NCBI RefSeq assembly: GCF_016862975.1
Contig: NZ_BONZ01000019.1
Span: forward strand, 1-42,720
From: Rugosimonospora africana
GTDB lineage: Bacteria > Actinomycetota > Actinomycetes > Mycobacteriales > Micromonosporaceae
DNA: 42,720 nucleotides
Direction: 5' to 3'
Positions 39,353 to 42,720 of this stretch are shown one piece after another. Made by a program: the position numbers and the translations under genes. The notes under the pieces are model-generated. The model did not search any database. It was given only the letters and a program-made list of their open reading frames with translations, and was not told the DNA's origin. The number at the start of each line of letters is the position of its first letter. Positions within the stretch are counted from its first letter, which is position 1.

Positions 39353-42097
39353 TCAGACGCTGACCCGGGCGGTGCGCATCTTCTTCCGCGGTACCCGGTG
39401 GCCGCCGGGCGACCGGACCAGCTCACGCTCCTGCGTGGGCGCCTCCGGAGGCCGCCCGGCGAAGCCGACCACCAGGTCGGCGGCGACCAGCACCATCGGC
39501 GGAAACGCCAGCGTCAGGTAGAACAGGTGGTCGGCCCGGTTGTTGAACACCACCAGCACCAGGCCGGCCGCGAACGCACCGGCGGCCAGGCACGTCCACT
39601 CCTCCCCGCGGCGTACCAGCACGGCGACCAGCGCCAGCACGGCGCACGCCAGGAAGACCCGGTCGCCGGTGATCTGGGTCAGCTCGGGCCGTGCCAGGTG
39701 GCGGATCACCCGGCCCAGCCACTCGGTGCTGTTCCAGAACCAGGAGTGCGGGTACTGCGCGTGGCGCCGCGACACCCACAGGTCGGCCAGGACGCTGCCC
39801 ACGCCCAGCGCGAGGGAGATCAGGCCGTACGGCAGCCACAGCGAACCCCGGCCCCGCAACGCGGCCGCCACGCAGGCCACCAGGACGCCGACGACGAGGA
39901 TGATGCTGCGGTACTGGACCGCCAGCGCCACGGCGAGCAGGACGGCGAATCCGGCCAGCGGTGCGGCTCGCCACAGTCGACGGCTCCACTTCCCGGACCG
40001 CACCGGGGCGTGGTCACCCCGGTGGTGGCCGTCCGGCTGTGCCGTGCCGGTCAGCGGCACGGCCCCGGTCAGCGGTGCCGCGCCGCTCAGTTGCCGTGTC
40101 GAGCGCTCGCCCTGACGCCGGCCCGGCTGCGGCCACAGTCCCCCGGGCAGCATCGCCAGGCAGCCGATGATGGCCAGCAGTGCGAGCGAGAACCGCGACG
40201 AGCTGATGCTCGCCGAGGCCACCGGGGCGGACAGCACGAGCGCGATCCCCGCGATCCCGCCGGCGACTCTCCCGCTGCGCCGGGCGACGAGCACAACGAT
40301 GGCCGGTACCGCGACCGTGAACCCGGCCAGCGCGAGGATCTTGTACCCGTGCTGGTGCGGCGAGCGGGCGATCATCACGTACACGACCAGCAGGTACATG
40401 GCGGCCAGCAGCGCCCAGCCGGCGACCGGCAACCCGGGTACCCGGGCGAGGAGGACCCGCCAGCGCGACGTCGCGATCCGCTGCCGCCAGGGCGAACAGG
40501 TGACCCGCTGCCGCCAACGGGTCCGGTAGCGGCCGGCCGGCCGCTGCGGTTCGGGCACCGGCTCGGCGGACTGCGCTTCGCGGAACGCCACATCCCGGGT
40601 CACCGCATCCCGTGCCGGGCCGTCCCCCACCGCGCCGTCCCCTGCCACGCCGTCCCCTACCGCGCCGTCCTGTGTCGCGCCGTCCCCTCCGGCCCCGTCC
40701 CGTGCCGCGGCCTCCCGTGCGGCGGCTTCACGCCGGGCCTCCCGCAGGGTGTCCCGCTGCGCCTCCCTCGCCGCGGCGGCGCCGGCGGCACTCTGGGCGA
40801 CGTCCTCGGGAGCCGTACCGGTCTCCGGCAGCGTCGTGCCCTCCGGCACCGCCTCCGTCGACCAGTGCGGTCGGGTACCGGGCGACGATGTCAGGTCGGC
40901 GATCAGTGCCAGGACGCACAGCACCATCAACGGTACGACCGGGACGAAGTACCGGAAGTAGGTCGGATCGACGATCAGCACGGCCAGCGCCAGCGTGGAC
41001 GCCGACATGCCGATCATCATGCTGCTCAGCTCGCTGCGGAACCGCCAGAACGCGGAGACCACGGCGAACACCACGATGACGATGAGCAGCAGGTCGAACG
41101 CCCGCACGTACCGGTAGTCGACGTGCAGCATGTTGCGCAGCACCCGGGGTACCGCGGCGAACCCGTCGGTGTGGAACGCCCGCTCGGTCACCCGCTGGTA
41201 CCGCTGGGTGAGGCTCAGCGAGTCGCCGCTGTAGAGATGGGAGGCCACGACGTTCTGCGCGGCCAGCGTGCCCGCGGTCAGCACGGAGGACACCACGGCG
41301 AACGACAGCCACGGGTTGCGCGCGCGGCGGTCGCGGATGGCTACCAGCACCCAGGTGAGCAGGATCCCGGCCGTGATCGTCACCGCGAACTGGCGGGTGA
41401 ACAGCCCCAGTTCCAGCAGGATCGCGAACCAGACCAGGTCGCGCCGGCGAGCGCGCCGGGCCAGCGGAAGGCACAGCAAGCCGGCAACGGTGAACATCAG
41501 CGCGGTGGCATCGGTCAGCGCGTACAGGCCGAACCGTGACGGCAGCGGCGGAAGCAGGATCAACGCGCCGGCGGCGACGCCCCACCACCGGCCCAACAGC
41601 CGGGCGGCGAGGATGGCCAGCAGCGCGACCCCGACCGCGTACGACACCACCGGCACGACCAGCATGCCGTTCGGCCCGAACAGCCAGACGAACGGTGCCG
41701 ACAGCAGCGGGTACAGGACTCTGGGGCCGACGACCGCCCCGTTGTCGCCGTGGAAGAACGAATGCTCGTACCCGGCCGGCCAGCAGAAGTCACAGGTGAT
41801 CAGCCCGGACCTGCCGCGCAGGTGGGCCGCCGTACGGTGCGCCGCTTCGGTCTCCGAGTACCCGAGGTACCGGTACGCCCAGGCGAGGTACAGCCGTGAG
41901 TCGCTGATCCACAGCGTCTTGGTCAGGTACGTGCTGACCTGCGAGACGAGGAACGCGCCGGCGAGCAGTGCCCAGCCGGCGGGCGGGATCACGGTCCATG
42001 GTGCCCGGATCCGCGCGGCGACCGATCGTAGGCGCGGAAACCCGCCCGCCCGAGGGGGGTTGTCCATCCGATCGGCGGTCGCAGATTGATCAACCAT
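39353..42097 (-). CDS. Large two-part membrane protein, GT-C-like
   Basis: Protein of 914 residues, not assigned to a named family. Residues about 37-400 contain some 9-10 membrane segments; after the first there is an outside loop with TLWISDSRLYLAWAYRYLG, an acidic motif like that of GT-C glycosyltransferases. Residues about 405-545 form a charged cytoplasmic or external linker, with an Ala/Glu/Arg helix and a run of five-residue repeats (GDGAV/GDGVA type). Residues about 545-880 form a second set of membrane segments. The gene faces the flippase tail to tail. A second ATG eleven codons in is a possible start. Role in transferring sugars to the glycan is inferred. Confidence 0.75.
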   Translation of the reverse strand: MVDQSATADRMDNPPRAGGFPRLRSVAARIRAPWTVIPPAGWALLAGAFLVSQVSTYLTKTLWISDSRLYLAWAYRYLGYSETEAAHRTAAHLRGRSGLITCDFCWPAGYEHSFFHGDNGAVVGPRVLYPLLSAPFVWLFGPNGMLVVPVVSYAVGVALLAILAARLLGRWWGVAAGALILLPPLPSRFGLYALTDATALMFTVAGLLCLPLARRARRRDLVWFAILLELGLFTRQFAVTITAGILLTWVLVAIRDRRARNPWLSFAVVSSVLTAGTLAAQNVVASHLYSGDSLSLTQRYQRVTERAFHTDGFAAVPRVLRNMLHVDYRYVRAFDLLLIVIVVFAVVSAFWRFRSELSSMMIGMSASTLALAVLIVDPTYFRYFVPVVPLMVLCVLALIADLTSSPGTRPHWSTEAVPEGTTLPETGTAPEDVAQSAAGAAAAREAQRDTLREARREAAAREAAARDGAGGDGATQDGAVGDGVAGDGAVGDGPARDAVTRDVAFREAQSAEPVPEPQRPAGRYRTRWRQRVTCSPWRQRIATSRWRVLLARVPGLPVAGWALLAAMYLLVVYVMIARSPHQHGYKILALAGFTVAVPAIVVLVARRSGRVAGGIAGIALVLSAPVASASISSSRFSLALLAIIGCLAMLPGGLWPQPGRRQGERSTRQLSGAAPLTGAVPLTGTAQPDGHHRGDHAPVRSGKWSRRLWRAAPLAGFAVLLAVALAVQYRSIILVVGVLVACVAAALRGRGSLWLPYGLISLALGVGSVLADLWVSRRHAQYPHSWFWNSTEWLGRVIRHLARPELTQITGDRVFLACAVLALVAVLVRRGEEWTCLAAGAFAAGLVLVVFNNRADHLFYLTLAFPPMVLVAADLVVGFAGRPPEAPTQERELVRSPGGHRVPRKKMRTARVSV
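40606..40740 (-). repeat. 15-bp in-frame repeat array in the membrane protein linker
   Basis: CGTCC starts units at 40621, 40636, 40651, 40666, 40681 and 40696, an exact 15-base step, with degenerate units on both sides. On the coding strand they give pentapeptides such as GDGAV, GDGVA, GDGPA and RDAVT. Confidence 0.88.
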
Positions 42098-42180
42098 TGC
42101 TGAAAGACCCTGAATCGTCGTTGAGGCGATCCGGTCTTACCCAGCAACGCGAGCGAGAATCGCATTGTGGCGCAGTTGGC

Positions 42181-42230
42181 GACCAGTCTGGCTCGGCGCG
42201 TGTGGCGCCGTGCCACGACCCGGACCGATC
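42181..42230. repeat. 50-bp palindromic repeat, copy 3
   Basis: Aligns without gaps to the element at 9568 (41 of 50 bases by eye). One stem pair has changed T-A to C-G and another T-A to T-G, so pairing is partly retained. It lies 84 bases upstream of the large membrane protein gene. Confidence 0.8.
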
Positions 42231-42381
42231 GTCGGGCGGGTTTCGCCGGGCGCGCGAGCAGGCGCAGGGAGGTGTGCGACGACCGCCTCACCCGGTCCGG
42301 GCGAGGCTCACCCGGGCATGACCGGCCGAGGCGTGCGGACCGGACGCGTGCGCCGCACCGCAGTGGTGAGTCGAGCCTGGA
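42231..42381. other. Spacer without recognisable gene
   Basis: G+C-rich sequence between the palindromic element and the tandem array. Open frames exist but show neither family similarity nor a ribosome site; I see no RNA gene. Confidence 0.4.
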
Positions 42382-42720
42382 TGGCTTGGTCGCGCAGTAA
42401 ATCGTCGGTCGCGTCGTTGACGTTCGGCCGCGCCGCAATTCGCCGATTGCCGCGTTTGACCGGTCGGCCGCAGCACAATCGGTCCGTCTCACGTTTGACG
42501 GTCGGCCGTGCCGTGATTAGTCGGTCGCGTCATTCACGGTCAGCCGCGCCACAATTCGCCGGTCACGCGTTTTGACGGTCGGTCGCGACACAATTCGTTC
42601 CATCGCACGCTTGACGGCCGGCCGCGCCGTAACTCGTCGCTCGCACCGTTGGCCGTCAACCGCACCGCAATTTGCCGGCCGTGTGGTTGATGGCCCGCCG
42701 CGCCGCAATCCGTCCGACGC
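42382..42720. repeat. Degenerate ~39-bp tandem array running to the window edge
   Basis: About eight units begin near 42416, 42454, 42493, 42529, 42569, 42608, 42648 and 42686, with steps of 36-40 bases. The common core is TTGACGGTCGGCCGCGCCGC followed by CAATTCG and a GTCGGTCGC-like end. A partial unit precedes from about 42382. The array has visibly lower G+C than the genes and continues past the window end. Confidence 0.85.

Noticed and set aside
42517-42708. Protein with 13-residue repeats on the minus strand
   Set aside because: The open frame follows simply from the 39-base period; no ribosome site, no preference for one frame, and the units contain indels.
42382-42720. CRISPR array
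   Set aside because: Units are contiguous, degenerate and of changing sequence throughout, with no alternation of identical repeats and unique spacers and no cas genes.

Overview
The window is about 72% G+C with dense GTG/ATG-started genes, and reads as the chromosome of a high-GC actinomycete. Several features are actinobacterial: the Pup ligase PafA, the PafB/PafC regulator pair, the tatA-tatC-helY run, and many start codons placed 6-8 bases after a TANNNT box, as expected for leaderless mRNAs. The overall gene content suggests a Micromonosporaceae-type organism, but that is an impression and not a proof. I see no rRNA, tRNA, phage, insertion sequence or CRISPR array.

Left part (1-9.7 kb): an amino-acid catabolism island. 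A minus-strand operon runs kdd (3,5-diaminohexanoate dehydrogenase), an exported-type or cytosolic YtcJ-like amidohydrolase, kamD and kamE (B12/PLP lysine 5,6-aminomutase), kal (3-aminobutyryl-CoA ammonia-lyase, hotdog fold) and a MutL/GlmL-like ATPase. Divergent from it is kamA (radical SAM lysine 2,3-aminomutase). Together they would take L-lysine to beta-lysine, 3,5-diaminohexanoate, 5-amino-3-oxohexanoate and, after a cleavage enzyme not present here (kce), 3-aminobutyryl-CoA to crotonyl-CoA. A zinc-ribbon P-loop kinase-like gene converges on the operon.

Middle part A (9.7-16.8 kb): ordinary accessory genes: a CsbD-like stress protein, a TetR regulator, a histidine phosphatase, an Lrp/AsnC regulator, an MFS sugar-porter-type carrier, WrbA, an acyl-CoA dehydrogenase and a free-standing 5'-3' exonuclease.

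Middle part B (15.8-28.2 kb): a conserved actinobacterial block, exonuclease - helY - (HAD) - dagK - tatC - tatA - pafC - pafB - (DUF3866) - pafA, matching the order known from Mycobacterium around Rv2090-Rv2097c with a few insertions. The pup/proteasome genes themselves are not in the window.

Right part (28.2-42.1 kb): a rhamnose-containing surface-glycan locus. rmlA, a methyltransferase and rmlC run leftward; two tandem paralogous membrane proteins, rmlB, rmlD, a DUF2304 protein, a family 2 glycosyltransferase and a flippase run rightward with stop/start overlaps; a 914-residue membrane protein of GT-C appearance faces them. The rml enzymes make dTDP-L-rhamnose; the GT2, membrane proteins and flippase would assemble and export a lipid-linked glycan.

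The unexpected layer is repeat structure. A 50-bp palindromic element occurs three times (two next to kamA, one 32.5 kb away). Many spacers consist of degenerate 14-19-bp tandem repeats whose first unit contains the stop codon of the adjacent gene. A ~39-bp degenerate array fills the last ~340 bases.
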